A stretch of 64,000 nucleotides of DNA from Hyposmocoma kahamanoa (GCF_003589595.1 NW_020654810.1:21955620-22019619), one strand, 5' to 3'; shown: positions 1 through 9,615, numbered from the stretch's first letter. Notes: generated by a model not told the origin, from the letters alone. Numbers and translations are program-made.

Positions 1-100
1 CATGTCCAATAGGTTATATTAGATATATTGTTTACACTTTACTATGTTATACATAGTAAAGTAATAATATATTATTTCGATGTATACACTATAGGTAATC

Positions 101-372
101 CATCGAGTATATAGCCAGAAATAGAGACGAAATAAGGGTCATCCATATCAACTCTCGTTTGTACTGATATCACAAATTAGAAAACTGAAATAGTACCTAC
201 AGCGCCAACAAATGATATCATGAAATATACTGTATTTGTGGTAATAAAGATAATATCTCTAACAATGGGGGGCTGTTCCATTCGGTGGTGTGGGAAAAAC
301 AGCAAAACTTATAACTACAAAACAAACGGAATCACATTTCATCGGTAATTAAATATTTAATAAGTAATTTTT
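101..372 (+). mobile_element. P-like THAP-exon element, right-truncated copy
   Basis: The left end matches the left inverted repeat of the complete element at 48225-48725 (starts CATCGAGTATATA). The body carries the same ATG-to-splice-donor THAP exon at 265-344. Similarity stops near 372, where repeat R6 begins, and the right inverted repeat is missing, so this copy was cut by a later insertion or deletion. Without the right end the target duplication cannot be tested; the 8 bases before the left end are AGGTAATC. It runs in the same orientation as its exon. Nonautonomous: no transposase core is present. Confidence 0.75.
265..344 (+). CDS. N-terminal THAP half-domain exon, partial
   Basis: The frame starts at ATG 265 and reads M-G-G-C-S-I-R-W-C, then about 14 residues, then G-I-T-F-H-R. 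The two cysteines spaced C-x4-C and the later TFHR match the first half of the THAP C2CH zinc finger, the DNA-binding fold at the start of P-element transposases. The frame meets a stop (TAA) one codon later, but a 5' splice site (G then GTAATT) at 345 lies exactly where the FHR-FP junction is expected. I infer a first coding exon whose later exons were lost. It is 80 nt, the same length as the exon at 48421-48500. Confidence 0.6.
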
Positions 373-712
373 CAAACAAACCAACGTTTCGGGTCGTTTA
401 CAGACCCCATGGTCACGGTTGACTGAGAGTTTTTGGTGAAATTATAGGCACATAGGACTTGTCAACTTATGTCTCAGGGTGACGGGCGCAGTGGCACTCC
501 CGCTCAGATCTTTGCAATTTAAAGCTCTGAGTGGCACTGCAACTGTTATGGACAGGCGTGTCTGACATTTCTACGCTCCGAGCGAATTGTAGACATATAC
601 GCGCCGACCAGGCGGGTGTTGTCTTACTTGCTCTTATGTACGCGATTCAAATTCGGAAAAATAGTTTCAATTCCTATGTGTAACAATCGCGAAAACCTAA
701 AAACTCGATAAA
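366..712. repeat. R6 hairpin-type repeat, interrupted by R1
   Basis: 366-426 matches the left-arm and loop side of the 17.3 kb hairpin repeat (AACGTTTCGGGTC, then the TGGTCACGGTTGACTGAG motif). 638-712 matches its right end (GCGATTCAAATTCGGAAAAA to AACTCGATA). A truncated R1 repeat lies between the two halves. The arms here no longer pair over their whole length. Confidence 0.6.
430..565 (+). repeat. R1 SINE-like repeat, fragment
   Basis: R1 is the most frequent repeat of the window (22 pieces). A full copy is about 260-300 bp, starts TAGCAGTAGAGCTCCTTGTG, contains GTCCAGGGAAGTACTGCC, GAAATTACAGGCACATG and AAAGCTCTGAGTGGCACTGC, and ends GTCACTTGATATTATAAAAA. The A-rich tail and frequent 5' truncation suggest retroposition. 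I see no convincing tRNA-like promoter in it. This piece holds the middle (GGTGAAATTATAGGC to GACAGGCGTGTC) inside R6. Confidence 0.75.
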
Positions 713-760
713 TTTTATGTAATTAGCCAAAGTAACTTTCATAAAATATATATATCAAGG

Positions 761-1164
761 CTTAGAATAATACCGCATAGAAACCTAGTCCGCACATGCT
801 AAGTGAGGCAAATTGAAGCGCCAAAGGGCCTACACGAGCGGGCGGGCCGTCAGCGCTCAAGGTCAACTTGCACCGCGAACAGCTCCAGAATTTTAGCTAA
901 AAATGACGAAATGTGCGGTAAATGAGTGTAAAAATACGTCAGACAAACATAAAATAGATACTAACATCACATTCCACAAGGAAGTAACGCGTTTCAACTT
1001 GTATTTTTATATAAATATTCACTAAAACCGAAAATTAACCTACTACCAAAACTAGCCTACATGAATTTCATTTTTGCCTCACTTGTGACAGTTCGTTTGA
1101 TATGAAACTATCATTCTATGCCATTGACATTGTAAGTCAATGTTCTATGCGTTATTATTCTAAG
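761..1164 (+). mobile_element. THAP-exon transposon, family 2, complete copy
   Basis: This 404-bp element is bounded by inverted repeats of about 22 bp (left CTTAGAATAATACCGCATAG; the right end is its near-complement). It is flanked by a 9-bp direct repeat ATATCAAGG at 752-760 and 1165-1173. The body is about 93% like the reverse copy at 52821-53198 by eye. A GC-rich leader (about 810-890) precedes a THAP-type exon at 903-983. Near the right end a short local duplication of the TTCTATG stretch makes this copy longer than its sister. There is no transposase core, so it is nonautonomous. The superfamily is not clear: 8-9 bp duplications fit P, hAT or Mutator-like, but THAP favours P-like. Confidence 0.85.
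903..983 (+). CDS. N-terminal THAP half-domain exon (family 2), partial
   Basis: ATG at 903 opens M-T-K-C-A-V-N-E-C-K-N, then D-T-N-I-T-F-H-K. C-x4-C followed by ITFHK is the THAP N-terminal half. The sister copy at 52973-53053 encodes the same residues except that its start codon is TTG; the other differences seen are synonymous. A possible 5' splice site is GTAACG at 984. Read through, the frame ends 16 codons later. I infer a captured first exon of a THAP transposase. Whether it is spliced to anything today is unknown. Confidence 0.6.
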
Positions 1165-1173
1165 ATATCAAGG

Positions 1174-1640
1174 TATATTTTCTAGAAGGAACATAAAGCC
1201 AAGTTGTGAAATCCTTCAACTTGCTTCCTCAAACATCAGTGCAAGTTTATGCGCGTTCTAATTTTAAATCCGCCTAGTATATCAAATTGCGCAAGCACAG
1301 CGCGCTGGGATCGCAACGGCAACGTCCGAACTCTGTGAAGTCCGTGTTTATCGTGTGTAAATCAGCCTGTGAAATGTTCAACGTATTTTAGGATGATGGG
1401 TGTGTGTTTCCATTTCACGGGTGTAACTAAATGTTACCAAGTGAAAAAAGAAAGAAATTAACGTCGTTGAAGTTATTTTAAATAGGTAATTCATATTTAT
1501 AACTAACCAATACGAACATAAGAGGCACTAATAATAATAATAAGTAAATATATTCTAAAAATCACCCAATATAAAATCATAATCGTCACCTGTCGTCAGT
1601 TAATAGTCACTCAGCGAGCTAAGGAGAGCGCACGTGTGTG
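1174..1640. other. Unassigned AT-rich stretch
   Basis: No gene, structured repeat or inverted repeat was recognised here. AT-rich, with a short ATA run near 1530. Confidence 0.5.
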
Positions 1641-1964
1641 TGGTGTCTCTACCCAGATAGTGGCACATTTTTTGTCGTGCCCTGCGTGTCCTTAAGCGCA
1701 GGCTTAGGGACACGCGAGGACCTGTACAACGCCACTGATATGCTGTGTCAGTGGCTAAGACTAGTCCTCAGAAATATAAACGTCGCAGTCAACACGCTAA
1801 GAAAAAGAAGAAGCGAGCTATGGAATGAGATATGTTAGGAGTTTCTCTCAAGACAAGATACGAAACGAGTTTCCATCCAACAGAGAACCAAGGTTGTCAA
1901 CATAGCTGGTAGAATAAGGAAGCTGAAGTGGCAGTGCGCTGGCTATATCTGTAAAAGAAACGAT
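1640..1964 (+). mobile_element. RTE-type LINE ORF remnant
   Basis: Between about 1815 and 1964 broken frames read ...MLGVSLKTRYET... then VVNIAGRIRKLKWQCAGYI. This is the segment of RTE-clade reverse transcriptases normally close to DIARRIAKLKWQWAGHIARR. At least one frameshift and an in-frame stop separate the two parts, so it is a pseudogene. 1640-1815 is probably an upstream part of the same element but I could not align it. R1 begins directly after it at 1965. Confidence 0.65.
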
Positions 1965-2231
1965 AAGTAGCAGTAGAGCTTATTGTGAAAGTGTTCGTCC
2001 AGGGAAGAACTGCTATCTTACTGTGTTCCGGTTTTGAAGGGTTAAGGGTGCTGGTGAAATTACAGGCATATGGTACTTGTCAACTTATGTCTCAGGCTGT
2101 TAAGCACAGTGGCACTACCCCTCAGATCTTTGCAATTTAAAGCTCTGAGTGGCACTGCAATTGTTATGGACTGTAGCTTACCATCAGGTGCACGACTTTT
2201 ATGTCCCGTCACTTGATATTATAAAAAAAAG
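1965..2231 (+). repeat. R1 repeat, nearly full length
   Basis: Runs from TAGCAGTAGAGCTTATTGTG to the tail TTGATATTATAAAAAAAAGG. An internal piece (the CCGCCAAGCAGTAATG block) is deleted. It sits at the 3' edge of the RTE remnant. Confidence 0.8.
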
Positions 2232-2500
2232 GAGGAAGTTCTCTATTTGTCTCTTTTTTTGTGTGCATGTTACGCGATAACTCCGATTTGTGAAACGATT
2301 TTGATGATGTAGATTTTGATGATTTTTTTTTGTTTCAAAGAGGGTATAACCTCAGTAGTGGTCCAATTTAAATTTGAAGAAAATATTCCACCTCTAATGG
2401 TGGCAAACTAGGGAATGAACCCGGTTTCGCGCACTTTCCGGTAACCGATTGCAACAAAACTTGGCAAATAGATGTAATTCCATTTTGAGGTCGGTTTTTT
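2232..2500 (+). repeat. R17 AT-rich repeat, copy 1
   Basis: R17 is recognised by the order GGAGGAAGTTCTC, a cold AT-rich stretch with TTTTGATGATTTTT, GTGGTCCAATTTAAATTTGA, GAAGAAAATATTCC, CTAATGGTGGCAAACTAGGG. Reverse copies lie at 37985-38436, 44014-44222 and 58219-58440. It is a common type of lepidopteran interspersed repeat; class unknown to me. Confidence 0.6.
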
Positions 2501-2509
2501 TATATTTGT

Positions 2510-3030
2510 CCTTGTTTATTTCATTGCTTATTTTCTTTAATACTAAATGACGTATCAAGTCATGGGAGTAGTGCATCATCGACAATGGAGACACGCCAAA
2601 GAGGTCGCGTCCACGTGCCGTTTCGTTTTACAACTTTTTAATTTATGTCAGTTTTAGGCGTTTCGTGCGGAATTTATTGTTTGCACTTAAAAGCTGATGT
2701 GCCTTAACTGGGTGGATGGGTTTCCGTGAATTATGGCCTAAGGGACTAGTGGTGACAAGGTTTCAGTTTTTGTGCTCTATTTGTAGCGAAGTGGATGACG
2801 GTTTTAAATGATAAAACGACATGTTTAAATGTTCTAATGGGAGGTGGTTATAAAAAAGTTTTGTTCATGTTTGGCATCACAGTACATTTACTTAAATATT
2901 TTTTTATATAATAATAATAATATACACAATTTCAATAAGAAAGCAGCTATCCATAATATTAACCTTAGAGCTTAGTCCAAACTCATGGTCTTGCCTTGAT
3001 TAAACGAATCGAAGAACGAAAGAAACTCTC
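2510..3030. other. Unassigned stretch
   Basis: Nothing coding or structured was recognised. A short ATAATAATA run lies at about 2908. Confidence 0.5.
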
Positions 3031-3041
3031 ATTTACCTTGG

Positions 3042-3076
3042 TTAAACGAAATCATGGCGTTTAACCAAGGTAAACG
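3042..3076. repeat. Short perfect inverted repeat
   Basis: TACCTTGGTTAAACG is followed after about 9 bases by CGTTTAACCAAGGTA. The following sequence (AGGTAAACGACTC to GTATACGTTTTT) recurs near 61209. Confidence 0.6.
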
Positions 3077-3120
3077 ACTCTTTTGTGGGGAACTATGTGT
3101 ATACGTTTTTTGCCGAGTTC

Positions 3121-3400
3121 AAAAAAAAAGGATGAGGTTATACGTTCGGCTGTATATACGTTTCAGATATCTCCGTCAATTATGGGCCGATTTTGAAAAT
3201 TCTTTTTTTGTTTGATAGGGTGCGCTCTCGTTGTGGTCCCATAGTCACCAAATGAGAATCTGATGAGGGGATCCCACGAAAATCGAAGGAAATATTCAAA
3301 TTAGGCATGTCCGTGTATTCATCAATTTATCCATCAATTGAGAACTGATTTTGAAAATTCTTTGTTTTGTTTGAAAGGGTATACTCTCGAAGTGGTCCCT
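3121..3400 (+). repeat. R17-related repeat, two units
   Basis: Two direct units each contain GATTTTGAAAATTCTTT, then GTTTGATAGGGT or GTTTGAAAGGGT, then CTCGTTGTGGTCCC or CTCGAAGTGGTCCC. They resemble the central part of R17. Confidence 0.5.
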
Positions 3401-3711
3401 GATACGGTTTCGGTTTCGTTTCGGCTATCACAAATTACTAATCATTTTCCGCCAATAAAAGTTTTTTTTTAATATTAGTTTCACGGCATCGGAATAAATC
3501 CATCAAGCCAAATCGTCAATATTTTTTACTTTTCACTTGACGCAATACACATAATCAACAAATCGCCGTCGCCATGACAACTAGAAAAGAAAATACAAAG
3601 GAGTCCGTAACAGTCCCCTTGCCACCAAGAAGTCAGAATCTGATGAGGAGATCCCATGGAAATTGGAAAAAGCCAATAAGGAAACTTTTCAAGTCAGTTT
3701 TTTTAAAATAA

Positions 3712-3994
3712 AATTCCGGAGCATACATTAAGATTATCGTTTTCTAAGTTTAAAAACTATATTAAAAATATTTTGATTGAAAAGTCATATTACAAAATTG
3801 GAGACTACGTGTTAGATAAAGATGTATGGAAAGACGATATGGCTCTAGATTCCACACAAATTTGATTCAAAGTGTATTCCATAGTATTTAAGTTTATTTG
3901 CAATGAGCAATCCCTAGAATTTTTTGTTCGTTTTTCTTTTCAAGTGCAATTTTATTTTACCTATGAAATAAACGATTCTTTGACTTTGGAAAAG
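3712..3994 (+). mobile_element. LINE 3' end with TTTGACTTTG tail, copy 1
   Basis: Aligns by eye with 5195-5477 and 61252-61543: ATTCCGGAG start, AAAATTGGAGACTAC, GTTAGATAAAGATG, CACAAATTTGATTCAAAGTG, GAGCAATCCCTAGA, and an end in GAATAAACGATTCTTTGACTTTG. The shared ragged 5' starts and the TTGACTTTG ending look like the 3' untranslated tail of a LINE. No coding part is attached. Confidence 0.6.
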
Positions 3995-4282
3995 AATGTA
4001 GTTGGCATGCCACCAGAAATTTACAATCAACTTCCAGAAAAGCTACAATCACTACCATTACCATGATTCAAAAGAAGCTGACATCGATTTTGTTTGATAA
4101 ATATTAATTCACAATTAATGAATATCATAACAATTTTTAATTACTTAATTGGAGTGCACGAATGGAGACTCCCCTCACGACGTACATTCCTTTTTTGTAC
4201 ATCTAGCGTATCCTGGGCAAGAATCGACGAGTACCTTACGCTAATAAGCAAATTCTTTCAGGACAATGGCAAGCATTATGAT

Positions 4283-4498
4283 AAATAAATAAATAACGCA
4301 CACACTCAACATAGCCCAGCACTAGGGAAACCCTGTGTCGCGGGTGCCATGGACACACACATAGACAACCACAAATTACACCCAAACTCACGAGAGAAAT
4401 AATTGTAGGCCATACAACTATTTCTCCCGGCGGGAATCGAACCTGGGACCTCTGCGTGGCAGTCCGGTATGGTACCCGTTCGGCCACAGAGGCAGTTG
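4283..4498 (-). mobile_element. tRNA-derived SINE (R2), complete copy
   Basis: Read on the minus strand, it starts CTCTGTGGCCGAACGGGTAC (A-box type) and then carries CCCAGGTTCGATTCCCGCC (B-box type), a tRNA-like head. It continues through TGTGTCCATGGCACCCG and ends in ATTTATTTATTTAT. A 7-bp direct repeat TTATGAT flanks it at 4276-4282 and 4499-4505. R2 relatives are at 24153, 26988, 27654, 38664 and 46167. It is a Pol III retroposon with no coding capacity. Confidence 0.85.
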
Positions 4499-4509
4499 TT
4501 ATGATGTAT

Positions 4510-5190
4510 GCCATCGATCTGATAACAAGATTACTTAGTTGAATTGAATTTTATTTCTTGTTTAAATATTTTCATTTACTAAAGAACGTTTCAATTCACG
4601 CTAAATACGAGTACGTGTTGCTATATATTTTATTTAAAGCATATGAATTTTAATTTGATAAAATTTATTATATTAATAAGAAGTACTGCAATATGATTAG
4701 GATTTTTCACCAGGGGAAATACTGGATCTCAAACTTTAGATCTAAAGAGAATAGTTTCATTTTTCTTTCATCGCAAAAATATTAGCACCTTAACACTTGC
4801 TAACACCATTATCATATTATAGCCTGAAGAAGATTCTTGCCGAGCAAGAAGTTCGTTTGATAATAACAATAAATTAATTTCTTTGTCTTGAAAACCGTGA
4901 TACATTTTATAATAAACTCGAACACGGTGCTAATTAGCAAGACAAAACGATTTATGACTCAGCAGTCGCGGGGGACCCACGGCCTCTGCTAGTCCTCCAT
5001 AACCTTGTTAAAGTATTGTATTTTTAAGGCATCGAGATTTAGCATAATTAACCTTACCAGTATCACTCCATTCCAAACGCGCTTAAACTAAATTTCACAG
5101 ATAAGTGGAGGCAGATCATTCTAAATTTTAGCGGAAGCGTACATAAAGCAACTTCTTGCGCCAGCCAATCTAAACATATATCATTTTTAC
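4510..5190. other. Unassigned AT-rich stretch
   Basis: I see no gene or recognised repeat here. The AT content is high and the reading frames are short. Confidence 0.5.
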
Positions 5191-5194
5191 AATA

Positions 5195-5477
5195 AGATTC
5201 CGGAGCTTGTAATTAAGATTACCATTTCCTAAGTTTAAAACTTACATCATAAGTATTTTAATGGAAAAGTTATATTACTAAATTGAAGACTACATGTTAG
5301 ATAAAGATGCATGATTCGTCTAGATTCCACACAAATATGATTCAAAGTGTATGCCATAGAATTTAAATTTATTTGAAAAGAGCAATCCCTAGAGTTTCTT
5401 GCTCGTTCTTGTCTGGGAAGTAGAATTTTACCGGAATAAAGTAGGTCAATGGGAATAAATGATTATTTGACTTTGAC
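5195..5477 (+). mobile_element. LINE 3' end with TTTGACTTTG tail, copy 2
   Basis: Same family and orientation as 3712-3994, here with CTTGCTCGTTCTTGTCTGGG and an extra GGAATAAAGTAGGTCAATGG stretch before the tail. Two pieces so close in one orientation could be separate insertions or one broken element. Confidence 0.6.
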
Positions 5478-5820
5478 ATAAAGACACATAACATAGAATC
5501 TCTGTCCCTAAATGATGGTATGGTATTTGAAGTTGATACATTAATAAATCAAAGCTAAAGAAGAAAAACGTGCTCTCAAACAATCACGTGACTTGGCCGT
5601 ACTCCCTCATAGTCCAATTGTCCGTTTGGCAGTCAGCCCGCGCAAGAGTTCAAGTTCGAAGTCGGCCATTGCCAAGGTTGGCAAACAATGAATGACCCCG
5701 ATGTTGATCTTGTGGAGATTGCTTATCGGAACGGTAATACAATTTGCGTCAAAGACGGAAGATGGATAGTTCTAGACTGTTTTAGGATTTTTTTTGTTCA
5801 GAGAGAGCTAGAATATTAAT

Positions 5821-5942
5821 TCTGACCACACAAGGGCGGTTGCGGAAGCGCGTTTCAGTGTGACAGTGTTCATATGAACTCGCAAATTACAAATATTCCC
5901 GCGTCCGGGACGCCTCCGCGGCCGCCTCTGTGTGGCCTGAGC
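5821..5942. mobile_element. Short MITE, the empty-site relative of the 48.2 kb locus
   Basis: Inverted ends: left CTGACCACACAAGGGCGG, right the complement of CTCAGGCCACACAGAGGCGG. ATTAAT flanks it at 5815-5820 and 5943-5948. The right part (about 5871-5948) is homologous to both flanks of the P-like element at 48225-48725. Here the CTCTGTGTGGCCTGAG stretch is uninterrupted, so this copy shows the target before insertion. Confidence 0.65.
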
Positions 5943-6279
5943 ATTAATGTTAATCATAATATGGACTGCGGTTTTTTATTGTCCCAACCCAAAATCATCT
6001 ATTGAGAAAACTTGCTCTCTAATTCTGCCCTACTTATCATAACTAACGTAATCGACATTTTTAGCGTAATTGAGTTATTAGCATATCTGGAATCAGCGGA
6101 ACAAGATTCTACAACTCCCTGTAAGCGGTTTAATATCTTACTTAGTTTCAGTTTTACTGTTAAGCAAAATCAGCCTTAAGTAAATATTTTCAATGAAAAA
6201 ACTTTTGAAAATTACCAAAATAAAATCTCTAAAGTCACCGGCTGTTTCAAGCCAACTCCGCTCAATATGGTATATCCTC

Positions 6280-6718
6280 TGGCAGGTATTGCACTACTAT
6301 ACGTGCGTCAAGATGTAGCATGCTTCGCGGAGAAGCACAAACAAGAGAGTGACAGTCGACACCCTTTATATGGCCACCAAATTATCCGAGCTCGCCTCAA
6401 AAGCCGTAAAAGTTTATAAAGGCTATACGAGTGACCATACAACTGTCACTAGGTGTGCATTGAAACGGAAAAACCCTCCACTAGGTTGCGATCTGCGGTG
6501 GCTCGAGGAAGTTCTTAAATCGTCTTCCTGAGTGCGAAGATATAGTAGGATGCTGCAGAGCCACGATTTGTAAATGGGGTACCAGGGATACTAGTCAAAT
6601 CCAATGTGACTGCAGTGCCCCAACACAGTCCATGCAGCACTTCCTGTCGTGCCCCTTGTGTTCAATGCCTGTACGAGATAAGGTCTGTACGCGTCCACGG
6701 ACAGCGGAGTCAAGGTAG
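6280..6718 (+). mobile_element. LINE ORF2 C-terminal remnant
   Basis: Three frames in succession give LINE-like peptides: LAGIALLYVRQDVACFAEKH and HPLYGHQIIRARLKSRKSL (6280-6416), CALKRKNPPLGCDLRWLEEV (6448-6531), and CDCSAPTQSMQHFLSCPLC (about 6607-6663). The last carries the Cys/His cluster seen near the C terminus of many insect Jockey/CR1-type LINE proteins. At least two frameshifts and stops make it dead. The rest of the element is not here. Confidence 0.65.
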
Positions 6719-6879
6719 CAACGAACTATTCAGAGTCAATATAGTCCTAAAATAAAAAAGTATCAACACGATAAAAAGAAGAACCAAAATGCAAATGCGT
6801 TGATTATGACAAGGAAGGGCCGAATTATCATGATAAGAATAGTAATTTTATTAATAATAATGGTTTTAATTATTAATAA

Positions 6880-6937
6880 AACGATCGAACACTCGGAAAA
6901 CATTCCTTCGATCCGACCGGATTCGAAACGACGTCTT
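6880..6937 (-). repeat. SINE-D fragment
   Basis: The minus-strand end CGAACACTCGGAAAACATTC, then CTTCGATCCGACCGGATTCG, matches the 3' part of the SINE-D family (see 36968-37335). It is truncated at AACGACGTCTTC. Confidence 0.6.
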
Positions 6938-7029
6938 CTTCGAACGACTTTGTTAACGGGGAAGTCGTAAGAAAACAGCACAAATACCAGAAACACCACA
7001 ATCACTAATCACCGTAAGTCACGAGTACA

Positions 7030-7262
7030 GAGTGCGCCTGGTGGTACTGGTAAGCAAAACTCTGCAGCAGCTGCAGTCTCGCTCAGAGCTTCAAATAGCA
7101 ACGTTCTGGGACACAAGTTGTCAAGTCCCTTGTGCCTATAATTTCACCAGCACCCTTACCCTTCAAAGCCAGAACGCAGTAATGTTTGACGGCAGAAATA
7201 GGTAAGGGTGCGGTACTTCCCAGAATGAACTCTTTCACAAGAAGCTCTACTGCTACTAAAAT
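7030..7262 (-). repeat. R1 repeat, reverse
   Basis: Contains the complement of R1 from the GCGCCTGGTGGTACTGGTAA region to AAGCTCTACTGCTACTAAAA. The tail is missing. Confidence 0.75.
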
Positions 7263-7395
7263 ATAGTAAACTTCAGGTATAAAAGCATGCGAATACCTGA
7301 TCATTATTGTAAGGAGGCACTGGAAGTGGATGCTTTGTACAGAGACACTTACTTTATTAAATGTCTTCTATTTTTTTATTCATAAATTTCTTTTA

Positions 7396-7524
7396 CAGCA
7401 TTTATCGTCGAAAAGTGTACGACACACCGCTTATTTCATTTCATTGTTTTGCGACCTTATGCAATGTCCTCAAGGGATTTCTAATGGTAATGCTCCGTTA
7501 AATTCACAAACTTGCCGTGAAGTA
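7396..7524 (+). CDS. Possible terminal exon of unknown gene
   Basis: A very good 3' splice signal (pyrimidine-rich stretch ending TTTCTTTTACAG at 7395) is followed by an open frame: HLSSKSVRHTAYFISLFCDL, then MQCPQGISNGNAPLNSQTCR, E, V, stop. The codons are not low-complexity, unlike most frames nearby. After the single TAG the same frame continues RFVEVGRWVTTFQL, so it may be a broken gene or transposon piece. I recognise no family. No matching upstream exon was identified. Confidence 0.25.
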
Positions 7525-7713
7525 TAGCGTTTTGTTGAAGTTGGTCGTTGGGTAACAACGTTCCAACTTTGAACAATTCAGCGAAGCCTTTGTATGTTGG
7601 GCAATTGTTAAAATGATGGCGAAATAAGAAATACAGTTAAATGTGTTTTAATCGTGATGTTTTTAATACTTTTTTAATGTTATTTTTTTTAAATACTTAT
7701 CAAGTAACATTAT

Positions 7714-8022
7714 CTAGCTTGAGAAAAAAAAAACCGATTGGTTTGATGCAAAGTTTAAAAAAAGAACAAACAAACCTTCCAATATTATAAGCAACACTTT
7801 TGAAGCATTTTGTAATTTTTTCGACGAAAGATTACATTGAGATTCACGAAGAACAGTTTCGCGAACATGGTAGCTCCAGGCGGTTACAAAGTATGTACCC
7901 TTTTTTGAATATTCGTCATGCAGCACATTTGAATACCATTCAGTTTTAAAAGTATCGTCAACAATAAAAGTTAATTGAGGACTTGGCCTGGATATTGCCG
8001 TGCGCTTTAAACTTGACGGCAA
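7714..8022 (-). CDS. Coding-like stretch of unknown identity
   Basis: A minus-strand frame of about 80 residues with balanced composition, including FIVDDTFKTEWYSNVLHDEY and FVTAWSYHVRETVLRESQCN. It then degrades into Phe-rich sequence after a possible 5' splice site (GAAG then GTTTGT, about 7776). It lacks a clear ATG, so an internal exon or an old fragment fits better than a whole gene. No family recognised. Confidence 0.28.
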   Translation of the reverse strand: MPSSLKRTAISRPSPQLTFIVDDTFKTEWYSNVLHDEYSKKGTYFVTAWSYHVRETVLRESQCNLSSKKLQNASKVLLIILEGLFVLFLNFASNQSVFFFSS

Positions 8023-8056
8023 TTGATACGCCTAGAGTAGCACAAGTCCTTACTAG

Positions 8057-8284
8057 TAAATAAATAAATACAAACATATAAATATAAATAAATGAATATT
8101 AGACAACGTCACCTACGTTGACCTGATCCAAGTAAATAACTAAAGCACTCGTGTTATGGAAATCGGAAACAACGACGGTACCACAAACACCCAAACCCGA
8201 GACAAAATAGAAAAGTTAATTTTTCTACATCGAACCCAAAACCTCGGAGAGGCGACACCATGAAAACCGATGTGCAAGCCCCTC
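8057..8284 (-). mobile_element. tRNA-derived SINE (R3), copy 1
   Basis: Read on the minus strand: a decayed tRNA-like head (TTTTCATGGTGTCGCCTCTC, then TTTTGGGTTCGATGT), TTTTGTCTCGGGTTTGGGTG, GTCGTTGTTTCCGATTTCC, and an ATTTATTTA-type tail. It aligns with 53707-53938. The head of this copy has lost B-box bases. Confidence 0.65.
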
Positions 8285-8289
8285 TAAAA

Positions 8290-8900
8290 TACTATACTAA
8301 AGCTACTATATCGGGGTTAAACAGTATCTTGTCAGTCTTCAAATAGACCACACAACTATATTGTTGCTAAAACATTAAATCAGGTCAATATCTCTTAGAT
8401 TGTGCTCACGCGCACCGGTTTGTTAGGTAACTCGTCCCGAGTAGACTCGTACAGCCCGCAGAAACGGGTAACTGACCTAGCAAACTATTATAACTAACTA
8501 AACTAGCTACATAATTCGTTTTTAAGTAATTGCGGTAAAACTAATCGAACGTTTAGAAAGACTTGTTATTGAGGAATTGACTGTCAAAGAGATGATTATG
8601 TGAAGCCGCAAAATGTTACGCGGCAACTGAATACCGTGTAGAGTTGCGCGCCGATCTTAAAATCGTCTCGGCGGCAGCGTCTGATGGTTAATCGGCCGGC
8701 GGCAGCGGCGTAAAATCGGTGTGGCATACATTTTTCCGGTGTTTAAAAAAACACTAAAAACGTTGCTTAAATGGACCATTAATATTAACTTTCAATTTCA
8801 ACTTTTTTACATTTTAAATTATACTTTATCGGATGTACATACTGTTACCTGTACAATATAACGAACGTTTGTAAAATAAACAATCTTATAAAAATAAACG
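8290..8900. other. Unassigned stretch with a small GC-rich patch
   Basis: Mostly featureless. 8420-8488 holds an imperfect inverted repeat (GTTTGTTAGGT and ACCTAGCAAAC). 8610-8720 is locally GC-rich with repeated GGCGGCAGCG words, but no frame or known element was recognised. Confidence 0.45.
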
Positions 8901-8904
8901 CTCT

Positions 8905-9091
8905 TAGAACGATGCCACACGGGCGTAGTGTTGTTGCAACGCTATGAATTCAACGCACCGAGTGCCAGACGAGCGGTGTAACGCCGCTTAATTTCGCACA
9001 GCAGCACGCCCCTCCGCTTCGTCTCCTGGCCGATGTTCACGCGATCCGTCACCGCGCGCTATTTCAACGCATCATGTGGCATGTCGTTCTG
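8905..9091. mobile_element. Short MITE-like element
   Basis: Imperfect inverted ends: left TAGAACGATGCCACACGGGC, right the complement of CAGAACGACATGCCACATG. Both are followed inward by GCGT and ATTTCAACGC-type words. It is 187 bp and GC-rich compared with its surroundings. The target duplication is unclear. Confidence 0.5.
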
Positions 9092-9422
9092 ATTTATATG
9101 CAATATAAAGCAAGAGTAACCGCTCAGGTATCGCAACGCCAATACAACGCATCTGTAGCACCGCTCTTAATTTGTACGTAGACGGGAAAATATTGCATTG
9201 AATATAGTAAATAATTAGTTTCTTACTAATTGTTCCCAGGGTATGAGCAGTGGTGTTGAATCATTTTCACGATTTCAATTTTTTTTTTTAATTTGCTTAC
9301 CTATGAAATAAAGATGATGTAAATAAAGTTTATTTACACTCGAGATGAACTCTCTTCATTTTGTTGTGATACAAACAAATAAGTAACATTGTTTTTTCCC
9401 AAACAAAGAGTTTGCATAGATT

Positions 9423-9615
9423 TCGTCCAGGGAAGTACTGCCACCATACCTATGTCTGCCGCCAAGCAGTAACGTGAGCACGAAGTTCGATTTGAAGGTT
9501 AAGGGTGCTGGTGAAATTACAGGCACATTTGTCAACTTATATTTCAGGATGACGGGTGCTTCTCAGATCTTTGTGAGTTAAAGGTTTAAGTGGCAGTATA
9601 AATGGACAGGAAGCC
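9423..9615 (+). repeat. R1 repeat, degenerate
   Basis: Starts at TTCGTCCAGGGAAGTACTGC and fades after AAGTGGCAGTATAAATGGAC. The 5' head and tail are missing. Confidence 0.7.

Noticed and set aside
4236..4514. 92-codon open frame on the minus strand
   Set aside because: It lies almost wholly in a tRNA-derived SINE.
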